10,734 nucleotides of DNA from Clostridia bacterium (GCA_017464225.1 JAFUDW010000115.1:1-10734); one strand, 5' to 3'; positions 1 to 6,753 are shown, numbered from the stretch's first letter. Translations and numbers: made by a program. Notes: generated by a model from the sequence alone, not told the origin.

Positions 1-288
1 TGATCGCGTATTTCCGGTGCGCTCTTTGCGACAACCCCTACTTCAATCAACTGCGGGAAATTGCTGGAAAGAACACGCAAGCAACATCTGCCGCTGGCGG
101 GTCTGGGGGCTTCGAGCGCCCGGAAAACCTTCCCGAGGGGACCGCAGCGCTTGGAAAATGCCCCCGTGCGGGCATTTTCAGCGAGGGCGGGTTGGCAGAC
201 CCCGGACTGGTTTTCAGCGAGAAGCGGGCCGGAAGGCCCCGGATCGCGGAGGCCCTTATCGTCCCCCTCCCCGCTTTCGCACAAATCA
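1..288 (+). repeat. Dispersed repeat copy A, downstream of the GH3 gene
   Basis: The first 36 bases (starting TGATCGCGTATTTCC, then GCTCTTTGCGACAACC) are identical to the reverse complement of 6457-6492. Similarity continues to about base 103 (roughly three quarters identical, one gap) and resumes at the far end. There CCTTATCGTCCCCCTCC (256-272) and ACAAATC (281-287) match the end of copy B, overlapping the stop codon of the GH3 gene. The middle differs between copies and here holds a 10-bp hairpin. Copy A begins exactly at base 1, so it may extend outside the window. Relative to the GH3 gene on the minus strand, it sits immediately 3' of the stop codon. The family is unidentified. Confidence 0.75.
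154..179. terminator. Terminator-like hairpin downstream of the GH3 gene
   Basis: A perfect 10-bp inverted repeat, GAAAATGCCC (154-163) and GGGCATTTTC (170-179), encloses a 6-base loop. The A-rich/T-rich outer ends make it terminator-like in both directions, but there is no long U-tract. It lies about 107 bases past the GH3 stop codon and inside repeat copy A. It could end the xylB-GH3 transcript or only protect its 3' end. Confidence 0.5.
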
Positions 289-2385
289 CATCTCCACCCG
301 AATGGAGGCATGGCCGGTCAGCTCGCGGGTGCGCGCGTCCGGCTGGCCTACTCCGGCGTAGAACACGGGGGTTCCCTCGCTGACCAGCGCGCCGCTTTCA
401 TCCACCACCAGCAGGCTGCGGGCGGTTACCGGCAGCGTGACCCGCACGGTCTGGCCCGCGGGCACGCGCACGCGCTGAAACGCCACCAGTCGGGGATGGG
501 CGGGCGCGTTGGGGCTGCCCTCGTTCTGGCAATACACCTGGGCTATCTCGTCGGTATCCGTCTTTCCGTCATTGCGCAGGGTGATCTCCACCTCCACGCC
601 GCCCTCCGTTTTCCGGGCAGCGGCAGCCACCGCCGATACGTCGCCGTAGGTGAGGCCGTAGCCAAATGGATACAGCGGCTTGCCCGCAAAATAGCGATAG
701 GTGCGGTTGCGCATGGAATAATCGGTGAACTCGTGCATTTCGCTCAGCTGCCCGTTATGGTAGAAGGTCACCGGCAGCTTGCCGCTGAAAGACTCCCTGC
801 CCAGCAGCAGATCGGCGATCACCTTGCCGCCCTGAGCGCCGGGATACCAGGCCATGACCACGGCGTCAGCGGCTTCCCCGGCCTCAGCCAGATCAATGGC
901 GCTGCCCGCCATGAGCACGATCACCGTAGGCTTGCCCACCTTGAGCACGGCGTCCATCAGCCTGCGCTGGGGATCGGGCAGCAACAGGCTGCGCTTATCA
1001 TCCGAGCCGTAGGGATTGCCGGTATCGCCTTCTTCGCCCTCCATGGTCTCATCCATACCCACCACCAGCACCACAGCGTCGCTGTTTTCGGCCACAGCCA
1101 GCGCTTCGGCCAGGCGGTCGTCCTTGCAGGCGCTCAGGTTTTCACTGTCATCCAGGTACAGATGGCTGCCCACGCTGCACAGCACCCGGGCGCGGCCCTG
1201 GAAGGCATCCTGGATGCCCTCCTGCACCGTGATATAGCGGCTGGCCGTGCCATGGTAATTGCCCATCAGCGCCCGGCGGCTATCGGCGTTGGGGCCGATC
1301 ACGCCAATGGTTTTGATTTTATCCGCATCCAGGGGCAGCATGCCGTTGTTTTTCAGCAGCACACAGGATTTATACCCGGCCTCCCGGGCTTTTTTCAGGT
1401 GCTCCTCGCATTCCACCACGGTATAGGGAATGCTGTCGTACTCGTTGCCCTCGCCCATGATACCCAGCATATAGCGGGTGGTGAACAGGTGCACGGCGGC
1501 GCGGCGCACGGTTTCGGGCGATGTCAGGCCCATCTGCACGGCGGCAACCAGCTTATTATCATAGGTGCAGCCGCAGTTCAGATCGCAGCCGGTATTGACG
1601 GCCAGGGCGGCGGACTGCACCTCGTTTTCGGTCACATGATGACCGGTATGGAAATCGCGGATGGCCCAGCAATCGGACACAAAATGCCCCTCAAAGCCCC
1701 ATTCCTTCAGCTTTTCCATCAGCCTGGGGCTGGCGCAGCAGGGCTCGCCGTTGGTACGGTTATACGCGCCCATGACGGACTCCACCCCGGCCTCCTTTAC
1801 CAGCGCTTCAAAGGCCGGCAGGTAAGTTTCGTTCATGTCCTTTTCGCTGGCCACGGCGTCAAACTCATGGCGCAGCTTTTCAGGGCCGCTGTGCACGGCA
1901 AAGTGCTTGGCGCAGGCGGCGGCCTTCAAATGCTCGCCGTCGCCCTGGAGCCCGCGGACGTAAGCCTTGCCCATCTCAGCGGTGAGCGTGGGATCCTCGC
2001 CGAAGGTTTCCTGGCCGCGGCCCCAGCGGGGATCGCGGAAGATATTGATGTTGGGCGACCAAAACGTGAGCCCCTTATAGATATCGCGGTCGCCGTGCGC
2101 GCTGGCGGCGTTATACTTGGCCCGGCCCTCAGTAGCCGATATATCGCCCAGCGCCTCCGCCAGCTCAGTATCAAAGGTAGCGGCCATACCGATGGCCTGG
2201 GGATACATGGTGGCAGCGCCGGCTCTGGCTACGCCGTGCAGCGCTTCATTCCACCAGTTATAGGCGGGCACGCCCAGCCGCTCAATGGCCGGCGCCCGGT
2301 AGCTGAGCTGCTCACAGGCTTCCTCTATGGTCATCTGACTGACCAGCGCTTCGGCCTTTTTGCGGGCTTCTTCTCGGTTCATCAT
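286..2385 (-). CDS. Glycoside hydrolase family 3 beta-glycosidase, beta-xylosidase type
   Basis: This 699-residue GH3 enzyme would remove terminal beta-linked sugars, most likely xylose from xylo-oligosaccharides. Visible are the N-terminal (beta/alpha)8 domain with YNWWNEALHG (42-51), typical of the xylosidase branch, FGEDP (128-132), the AKHF pair (159-162) and FVSDCWAI (235-242), in which Asp238 is the expected nucleophile. The second alpha/beta domain (about 340-545) holds the acid/base region EGEEGD (449-454). A C-terminal fibronectin-III-like domain follows (about 600-690). There is no signal peptide, so it should act in the cytoplasm on imported substrate. The start is the first of two adjacent ATGs, with AAAGGAG 6 bases upstream; starting at the second would shorten the protein by one residue. 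It follows xylB after 100 bases with no clear promoter of its own, so it is probably in the xylB operon, which supports a xylosidase role. Beta-glucosidase or arabinosidase activity cannot be excluded by reading alone. Confidence 0.93.
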   Translation of the reverse strand: MMNREEARKKAEALVSQMTIEEACEQLSYRAPAIERLGVPAYNWWNEALHGVARAGAATMYPQAIGMAATFDTELAEALGDISATEGRAKYNAASAHGDRDIYKGLTFWSPNINIFRDPRWGRGQETFGEDPTLTAEMGKAYVRGLQGDGEHLKAAACAKHFAVHSGPEKLRHEFDAVASEKDMNETYLPAFEALVKEAGVESVMGAYNRTNGEPCCASPRLMEKLKEWGFEGHFVSDCWAIRDFHTGHHVTENEVQSAALAVNTGCDLNCGCTYDNKLVAAVQMGLTSPETVRRAAVHLFTTRYMLGIMGEGNEYDSIPYTVVECEEHLKKAREAGYKSCVLLKNNGMLPLDADKIKTIGVIGPNADSRRALMGNYHGTASRYITVQEGIQDAFQGRARVLCSVGSHLYLDDSENLSACKDDRLAEALAVAENSDAVVLVVGMDETMEGEEGDTGNPYGSDDKRSLLLPDPQRRLMDAVLKVGKPTVIVLMAGSAIDLAEAGEAADAVVMAWYPGAQGGKVIADLLLGRESFSGKLPVTFYHNGQLSEMHEFTDYSMRNRTYRYFAGKPLYPFGYGLTYGDVSAVAAAARKTEGGVEVEITLRNDGKTDTDEIAQVYCQNEGSPNAPAHPRLVAFQRVRVPAGQTVRVTLPVTARSLLVVDESGALVSEGTPVFYAGVGQPDARTRELTGHASIRVEM

Positions 2386-2434
2386 GCAGATCTCCTTTTA
2401 TATGCAAATTGAAAGTGGAAGAGGAAAAGAACGC

Positions 2435-2458
2435 GCTTTCTTTTAGGGAAAAGAAAGC
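2435..2458. repeat. Perfect intercistronic hairpin between xylB and the GH3 gene
   Basis: GCTTTCTTTT (2435-2444) and AAAAGAAAGC (2449-2458) form a perfect 10-bp stem with a 4-base loop. It lies 27 bases past the xylB stop and about 50 bases before the GH3 start. There is no uninterrupted T-run after it in the transcription direction. A partial terminator, a processing or stability hairpin, or a protein-binding palindrome are all possible. Confidence 0.55.
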
Positions 2459-2485
2459 CGCAAAGAAAACAGCGCCGCTTCCCCC

Positions 2486-3970
2486 TTACCTGATCTGCGG
2501 GAATACGTCCTTCAGCGCGGGATAGATCCTGCGGAACTTGGCGTACTGCGCCTCATAGCGGGCGGCGATCTCCGGATCGGGCTCCACCACTGCCTTGACC
2601 TTGACCAGCGCGTCGGCGCAGGCCGCCACGCTCTCATACGCGCCGCAGCCCACCATGGCCAGCATGGCGCCGCCGTAGCCCGGGCCCTCTTCGGCCACGG
2701 CGATCTCGATGGGCAGGTTCAATACATTAGCCATGATCTGCCGCCACAGGGGCGATTTGCCGCCGCCGCCGCAGAGCTTGCTGGACTTGATGGGGATATT
2801 GAGCGCCTTGGCGATCTCATAGCTGTCGCGCATGGCGAAGGCCACGCCCTCCAGCACCGCCTGTACGATATCCGCGCGCCGGGTATCCATGGAAAGACCG
2901 ATAAAGGTTCCGCGGGCGTTCACATCGTTGATGGGGCTGCGCTCGCCCATCAGATAGGGCAGGAAGAACACGGGATTGCGGCCCAGGCGGTCAGCGGTGA
3001 TATCCTTCTGCTCGCCCGCGTAATCCTTCGTCTGCAGGATCTCGTCGCACAGCCATTTATTGCAGCTGGCGGCGGAAAGCACCACGCCCATCAGATGATA
3101 ATGCCCGTTGGCATGGGCGAAGGAATGCAGCGCGTTATAGGGATCAACGCCAAATTTGTCGCTGGCGATGAAAATGGTGCCGCTAGTGCCCAGGGAAATA
3201 TTGCAGCTGCCATCCTTCACGGTGCCGGTGCCCACAGCGGCGGCGGCGTTGTCGCCCGCGCCCGCAATCACCTTGACGCCCTGGGGCAGCCCCCATTCCG
3301 CCGCGATCCCGGGCACGACCTCGCCCACCACCTCGTAGCTTTCGTACAGGGCGGGCAGCTGCTCCTCGCGCACCTGGCAGATTTCCAGCATTTCCGGGCT
3401 CCAGCGCTTATGCTCCACGTCCAGCAGCAGGATGCCGCTGGCGTCGCTGTAATCGCAGCAGTGCACGCCGGTGAACTTATAATTGATGTAATCCTTGGGC
3501 AGCATGATCTTTGCGATGCGGGCAAAGTTTTCCGGCTCGTTTTCCCGCATCCAGAGCAGCTTGGGCGCGGTGAATCCCGCGAAAGCGATATTGGCGGTAT
3601 ACTCGGAAATCTTCTTTTTGCCGATGGTCTCGTTCAGGTACGCCACCTGCTTTTCGGTGCGGCCGTCGTTCCACAGGATGGTGGGGCGGATCACGTTGTC
3701 CTTTTCGTCCAGCACCACCAGGCCGTGCATTTGGCCGCCGCAGCCGATGCCCGCCACCTGCGCGGCGTCAAAGCCCCGCAGCAGCTCATGAATGCCCTCG
3801 GTGCAGGCCCGCCACCATTCAGCGGGCTCCTGCTCGCACCAGCCGGGCGCCGGGAAGATCAGCGGATATTCCTTTGAGACGGTGTTCAGGATCTTGCCTT
3901 CGCCGTCCACCAGAAGCATTTTGACGGCGGACGTACCCAGATCGATACCGATATACAGCTTGTTGCTCAT
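2486..3970 (-). CDS. xylB: Xylulokinase
   Basis: This FGGY-family sugar kinase (494 residues, close to the usual length of about 485-500) phosphorylates D-xylulose with ATP to xylulose 5-phosphate, feeding the pentose phosphate pathway in the cytoplasm. The N-terminal phosphate motif IGIDLGTSAVK (7-17), the sugar-site GGQMHGLV (78-85), ILWNDGRT (98-105) and GAGDNAAAAVGTG (237-249) are visible; Asp240 is the expected catalytic base. The GGGGKSPLWRQ stretch (401-411) is the adenosine-binding signature. The QMHG and WNDGR pattern fits xylulokinase better than glycerol kinase or ribulokinase. The ATG is preceded by AAGGAGG at good spacing, and a promoter with a cre-like site lies just upstream. 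It is first in an operon with the GH3 enzyme, giving a consistent xyloside-to-xylulose-phosphate route; xylose isomerase must be encoded elsewhere. Confidence 0.95.
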   Translation of the reverse strand: MSNKLYIGIDLGTSAVKMLLVDGEGKILNTVSKEYPLIFPAPGWCEQEPAEWWRACTEGIHELLRGFDAAQVAGIGCGGQMHGLVVLDEKDNVIRPTILWNDGRTEKQVAYLNETIGKKKISEYTANIAFAGFTAPKLLWMRENEPENFARIAKIMLPKDYINYKFTGVHCCDYSDASGILLLDVEHKRWSPEMLEICQVREEQLPALYESYEVVGEVVPGIAAEWGLPQGVKVIAGAGDNAAAAVGTGTVKDGSCNISLGTSGTIFIASDKFGVDPYNALHSFAHANGHYHLMGVVLSAASCNKWLCDEILQTKDYAGEQKDITADRLGRNPVFFLPYLMGERSPINDVNARGTFIGLSMDTRRADIVQAVLEGVAFAMRDSYEIAKALNIPIKSSKLCGGGGKSPLWRQIMANVLNLPIEIAVAEEGPGYGGAMLAMVGCGAYESVAACADALVKVKAVVEPDPEIAARYEAQYAKFRRIYPALKDVFPQIR

Positions 3971-3992
3971 GAATTCAAAACCTCCTTGTTTG

Positions 3993-4006
3993 GTTTAACG
4001 CTTTCA
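3993..4006 (-). promoter_or_regulatory. cre-like operator in the xylB leader
   Basis: Read on the minus strand, TGAAAGCGTTAAAC agrees with the catabolite-responsive element consensus TGWAANCGNTNWCA at 12 of 14 positions. The last two bases are in swapped order. It lies between the xylB -10 box and the ribosome binding site, where CcpA or another LacI-family repressor would block elongation or initiation. Carbon catabolite repression of a xylose operon is expected biology. The site itself is only a sequence match. Confidence 0.5.
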
Positions 4007-4015
4007 GGTGTTTCC

Positions 4016-4044
4016 ATTATAACAAAGTTTTACAGGCACGGCAA
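4016..4044 (-). promoter_or_regulatory. Promoter of the xylB-GH3 operon
   Basis: On the minus strand there is TTGCCG (4044-4039), a 17-base spacer and a perfect TATAAT (4021-4016). This is a good match to a housekeeping sigma-A promoter, about 45 bases upstream of the xylB ATG. Confidence 0.7.
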
Positions 4045-4141
4045 TACGCCATTAAGTGATATTTATCCTGATGGCGGTCATTTTTTGCATTTGCGTTTCG
4101 TCAGCAGCAAATGGCATTTGCGCCGCTTTGACCGGGGCGAC

Positions 4142-4416
4142 CAAGCTGGTCAGTTTGAGCAGCCATAGAAAACAGAATTGTCAATGCTTGTCACGCCTGC
4201 TTACACATTCACGCTTGTAATAGTTTTTCCCCAGGGAGCGGTAGAATAATTTTTCATTCTTCCCGTTCCCGTAATATTCAGCACGCCCTGATCATCCAGC
4301 GTCCAGGGAAGTTTATAATATTCGCCGCAAGTGCCGCTATTTATGATTTCCGCCCGTACATTTATAGCAAGCAACAAGCCCAGGCACAGCGCCACGATCA
4401 TTATCAGCTTTTTCAT
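4142..4416 (-). pseudogene. Remnant of a BspA-like leucine-rich-repeat secreted protein
   Basis: The first 71 codons are intact. A signal peptide (MKKLIMIVALCLGLLLA, cut near VRA-EI) is followed by the N-terminal repeat of BspA-type proteins: GTCGEYYKLPWTLDDQGVL, NITGTGRMKNYS, APWGKTITSVNV. A TAA stop follows at 4203-4201, but the same frame continues with AGVTSIDNSVFYGCSN, which is plainly the next LRR_5 unit. A TGA then appears; restoring a single C there gives CSNLTSL, the usual continuation. So a nonsense codon, a one-base deletion and loss of the whole 3' part have destroyed the gene. The start ATG still has AAGGAGA about 10 bases upstream. The parent proteins are usually many hundreds of residues long and sit on the cell surface. 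A 71-residue secreted product could in principle still be made. Confidence 0.8.
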
Positions 4417-4542
4417 TGTTCCACACTCTCCTTGGTGATCTGTGGAATCTCACATTTACTTTATACATGATCTAGTCGATTTCATTATAGTCTATTTAAT
4501 GATTATAAATATAAAGACCTCCCATTACAATCGTAGAAGTAA

Positions 4543-4783
4543 GGAAGGGAGGGAGAAAGGGCAGTAATCACTTACGAGCCGTTTTGCCGGACGCTCCGCG
4601 CGTTGGGATGAATCCATCTATACGCTGATCAACAAGCATCGCCTGTCCGCCTCCACTCTGGACAGGCTGCGTAAAAACAAGCCGCTGAACATCACCACCA
4701 TCAACGATCTTTGCCGCATCCTGCAACGCTCCGTTGACCAGATCATGCAATATACACCTTCCGAGGAGGATCAGCCGATATAA
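4543..4783 (+). pseudogene. Remnant of a small XRE/Cro-type DNA-binding regulator
   Basis: Two overlapping frames together encode one small helix-turn-helix protein of about 70 residues. Frame one (4567-4608) reads ITYEPFCRTLRALG. Skipping one base at 4609 gives ESIYTLINKHRLSASTLDRLRKNKPLNITTINDLCRILQ and then RSVDQIMQYTPSEEDQPI, ending at TAA 4781-4783. The pattern Y-x-PF-x-x-TL, YTLI, STLDRLRKNKP, TTINDLCRIL is typical of single-domain Cro/C1 regulators in Clostridia. Besides the frameshift there is no ATG or GTG start: ATC at 4567 stands where the start is expected, 6 bases after a purine-rich ribosome binding site (GGGAGAAAGG, 4551-4560). A sequencing error could explain the frameshift but hardly both defects. 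It is divergent from the BspA remnant. Its operator target is unknown. Confidence 0.75.
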
Positions 4784-4788
4784 TTGGG

Positions 4789-4817
4789 TATGCTTGAATA
4801 ACGCATATCTTTTTTTT
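4789..4817 (+). terminator. Weak intrinsic terminator after the XRE remnant
   Basis: TATGC (4789-4793) and GCATA (4803-4807) can pair, and eight T residues follow (4810-4817). The stem is short and AT-rich, so termination would be weak. Position just after the XRE remnant is the main support. Confidence 0.35.
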
Positions 4818-4841
4818 ATCGCTATTCTTCCAACCCCACCA

Positions 4842-4869
4842 TTGTATTTTTCACGTGTCGCGCTATAAT
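4842..4869 (+). promoter_or_regulatory. Probable promoter of the antiporter gene
   Basis: A perfect TATAAT (4864-4869) is preceded after 16 bases by TTGTAT (4842-4847), which keeps only the TTG of the -35 consensus. Transcription would begin near 4876, leaving a leader of about 70 bases. Confidence 0.55.
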
Positions 4870-4874
4870 GATGG

Positions 4875-4911
4875 CCGGATCGGAAAATGGGCGTCTTCGC
4901 CCGGATTCCGG
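4875..4911 (+). promoter_or_regulatory. Stem-loop at the 5' end of the antiporter mRNA
   Basis: An outer stem CCGGA/TCCGG (4875-4879 and 4907-4911) encloses GGGCG-TCTT-CGCCC (4889-4902). It begins about where the transcript should start and is followed by TTCATTTTT. It may protect the mRNA end or act as an attenuator. No known riboswitch pattern is recognised. Confidence 0.4.
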
Positions 4912-4945
4912 TTCATTTTTGCGCGAAAGGAAATGACTTGCTTTC

Positions 4946-6247
4946 ATGAACCTGCTTCTGTCCACAGCCATCGCGCTGTTCGCCGGGCTGATGATGACCC
5001 GCGTATTCAAATATCTGCATCTCAAGTTCCCCGATGTCACGGCCTTTTTGATCGCTGGCGTGCTGGTGGGGCCCTTCGCCCTGGGCAAGCTGGGCGTCCA
5101 GGGCCTTGGCTTCGCTTCCATGGAGCAGCTGGACAGGGTCAGCTTCCTCAACAATGTGGCCCTGGGCTTTATCGCCTTTGATATCGGCAATGAGTTCCGC
5201 CTGGCCCAGCTGCGGCAGACCGGCAAGGCCGCCACCGTGATCGGCATCCTCCAGGCATTGGCCGCCACGGCGCTGGTGGACGCGGCCCTGATCGCCCTGC
5301 ACTTCATTGTGGGGCCGGAGGTGCTGCCCCTGCCGGTGGCCATTACCCTAGGCGCCATCGCCAGCGCCACCGCCCCCGCCGCCACGCTGATGGTGGTGCG
5401 CCAATATAAGGCCAAGGGCCCGGTCACCAGCCTGCTGCTGCCCATCGTTGCCCTGGACGACGCCGTGGGCCTGGTGATCTTCGCCGTGTCCTTCGGCATT
5501 GCCGAGGCCATGGAGGGCGGCGCGCTAAACGTGGTATCGGTGATCATCAACCCGCTGATGGAGATCGCCTGCTCACTGGTCCTGGGCTCGCTGATGGGCG
5601 CGCTGCTGACCCTGCTGGAAAAAATCTTCTTCTCCAATTCCAACCGCCTGTCGCTGACCATTGCCTTCGTCATCATGACCATCGCCCTGGCCTCGGTGGA
5701 GATCCCGCTGGGCGGAGGCGTTGAAATCAGCTTTTCATCGCTGCTGGTGTGCATGATGCTGGGCACCATGTTCTGCAATCTCAGCGAATTCTCCGCCGAC
5801 CTGATGAAGCGCAGCGAAAAATGGACGGCGCCGCTGTACGCCGTGTTCTTTGTGCTGTCGGGCGCTGAGCTTGATCTGACGGTATTCCGCTATCCGGTGA
5901 TCATCCTGGTGGGCATCGTATACATCCTGGTGCGCTGCATGGGCAAGTACTTCGGCGCGCTCTTCAGCAGCACCATTATGCATTGCAGCGCCACCGTGCG
6001 TAAATACCTGGGCGTTACGCTGTTCCCCCAGGCCGGCGTGGCCCTGGGCATGGTGGTAACCGCCCAGGGGCTGGGCGGCGGCATGGGCGCGACCATCCGC
6101 AATATCATCCTGTTCAGCGTGCTGGTCTATGAGCTAATCGGCCCGCTGCTGACCAAAATGGCGCTGACCGCCGCGGGCGAAATCACCTCCGGCGCTTCCG
6201 ACAAACAGAACCGCGCCCGTTTCGCGCAGCCCAAGCACAGCGCGTAA
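4946..6247 (+). CDS. Cation/proton antiporter of the CPA (Kef/NhaP/NapA-like) superfamily
   Basis: This 433-residue integral membrane protein has about 12-13 hydrophobic segments and would exchange Na+ or K+ for protons for pH and salt homeostasis. Family marks are the early PDVTAFLIAGVLVGPFALG (29-47), the unwound-helix motif ATAPAAT (141-147), LPIVALDDAVGLVIFA (165-180) with the ion-binding Asp pair 171-172, and FFVLSGAELDL (301-311) and LFPQAGVALGM (359-369) in the C-terminal half. The Asp-Asp pair suggests the electrogenic type. There is no TrkA-N (RCK) domain; the polar tail is only about 25 residues. The ATG at 4946 is forced because a TGA lies in frame at 4934-4936 and no other start lies between. 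The only purine-rich box (AAAGG, 4926-4930) is unusually far, about 15 bases away, so translation may be inefficient. It is a single-gene unit with its own promoter, followed by repeat copy B. The transported ion cannot be read from the sequence. Confidence 0.9.
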   Translation: MNLLLSTAIALFAGLMMTRVFKYLHLKFPDVTAFLIAGVLVGPFALGKLGVQGLGFASMEQLDRVSFLNNVALGFIAFDIGNEFRLAQLRQTGKAATVIGILQALAATALVDAALIALHFIVGPEVLPLPVAITLGAIASATAPAATLMVVRQYKAKGPVTSLLLPIVALDDAVGLVIFAVSFGIAEAMEGGALNVVSVIINPLMEIACSLVLGSLMGALLTLLEKIFFSNSNRLSLTIAFVIMTIALASVEIPLGGGVEISFSSLLVCMMLGTMFCNLSEFSADLMKRSEKWTAPLYAVFFVLSGAELDLTVFRYPVIILVGIVYILVRCMGKYFGALFSSTIMHCSATVRKYLGVTLFPQAGVALGMVVTAQGLGGGMGATIRNIILFSVLVYELIGPLLTKMALTAAGEITSGASDKQNRARFAQPKHSA

Positions 6248-6316
6248 AACCGATCAAGCGCAGGCAAAAGCCTATTCATGCTGAACATTGATGAAAGGCG
6301 GACATCTGAAAGCAGC

Positions 6317-6492
6317 GATTTGTCGAGGGAGGGGAACGATAAGGGGCGCTGCCCCTTAAAAACCCTGCCAGGGTGGGGAGGCCCACCCTTGACCCGCCAG
6401 TTGCGGATGCTGCTTGTGTGCTCTAACCGGCAACTTCCCGCAATTGAGTAAAATGAGGTTGTCGCAAAGAGCGCACCGGAAATACGCGATCA
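6317..6492 (-). repeat. Dispersed repeat copy B, downstream of the antiporter gene
   Basis: Read on the minus strand it starts with the same 36 bases as copy A, then GCGGGAAGTTGCCGG and CTGGCGGGTC, and ends with CCTTATCGTTCCCCTCC and GACAAATC. In the antiporter's direction it begins 70 bases past the stop codon. Its middle holds AAGGGGC-GCT-GCCCCTT (6341-6357), ACCCT-GCC-AGGGT (6362-6374) and the competing AGGGTGG/CCACCCT pair (6370-6389). The 70 bases between stop codon and repeat hold only a short AGGC/GCCT hairpin. Confidence 0.8.
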
Positions 6493-6502
6493 ACAAAAAA
6501 CA

Positions 6503-6535
6503 CGCAGACTCGAGCAAGCTCGGTCTGCGATTTTT
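6503..6535. terminator. Bidirectional intrinsic terminator between repeat copies B and C
   Basis: CGCAGAC (6503-6509) pairs with GTCTGCG (6523-6529), and inside it CGAG pairs with CTCG around a CAAG loop, leaving one bulged T. On the plus strand ATTTTTG follows. On the minus strand the other side gives TGTTTTTTG. It could therefore end both the antiporter transcript and the transcript of the small gene at 6936-7160. Confidence 0.7.
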
Positions 6536-6538
6536 GTA

Positions 6539-6753
6539 TGATCGCTATGACGCTGTCGCGTCATTGACGTCGGCAAGCCGCCGTCATTTCCGGTGCGGGT
6601 GATGCATAGAAACTTTCGATATCAATCCCGAGTATGAGGTCGGCACGCGCAGCGGGCCGAGGATTGCGCAGCAATCCCGAAAAAGCAGGCTGACGGCTGA
6701 TTGAGCTTGCTCAAATCAGACGACAGCTTGCTTTTTCTTTGGCCTCAGACGGC
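6539..6753. repeat. Cluster of tandem hairpins inside or next to repeat copy C
   Basis: No credible gene is present, but there are consecutive inverted repeats. These are ATGACGC-TGTC-GCGTCAT (6547-6564), TGACG/CGTCA with inner CGG-CAAG-CCG (6565-6586), TCGGC/GCCGA (6640-6660) and GGATTGC-GCA-GCAATCC (6661-6677). Last is a long imperfect hairpin with arms of about 28 bases (6679-6737), running from GAAAAAGCA to TGCTTTTTC. The pieces TGATCGC (6539-6545) and ATTTCCGGTGCG (6586-6597) match the start of the repeat family, as if hairpin units had been inserted into copy C. Confidence 0.6.

Noticed and set aside
61..2412. A 783-codon open frame on the plus strand, antisense to the GH3 gene
   Set aside because: It mirrors the GH3 gene codon for codon in a GC-rich sequence, has His/Gly/Ala-rich nonsense composition, no ribosome binding site and no recognisable domain, while the minus strand encodes a complete GH3 enzyme.
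3095..3877. A 260-codon open frame antisense to xylB
   Set aside because: Shadow of the xylB codons; no start signals and no protein-like composition.
4087..4120. GCATTTGCG occurring twice in 34 bases upstream of xylB, plus GACCA-AGC-TGGTC at 4139-4151
   Set aside because: Too short for a meaningful repeat or operator claim; the second lies over the decayed end of the BspA remnant.
4933..5181. Possible upstream overlapping ORF starting at the ATG inside the antiporter leader
   Set aside because: The purine box is too close to this ATG (2 bases) and the translation is a frame-shifted copy of the antiporter with no recognisable features.
4822..5778. A 318-codon open frame antisense to the antiporter
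   Set aside because: Ser/Arg/Met-rich shadow translation; the opposite strand has clear antiporter motifs throughout.
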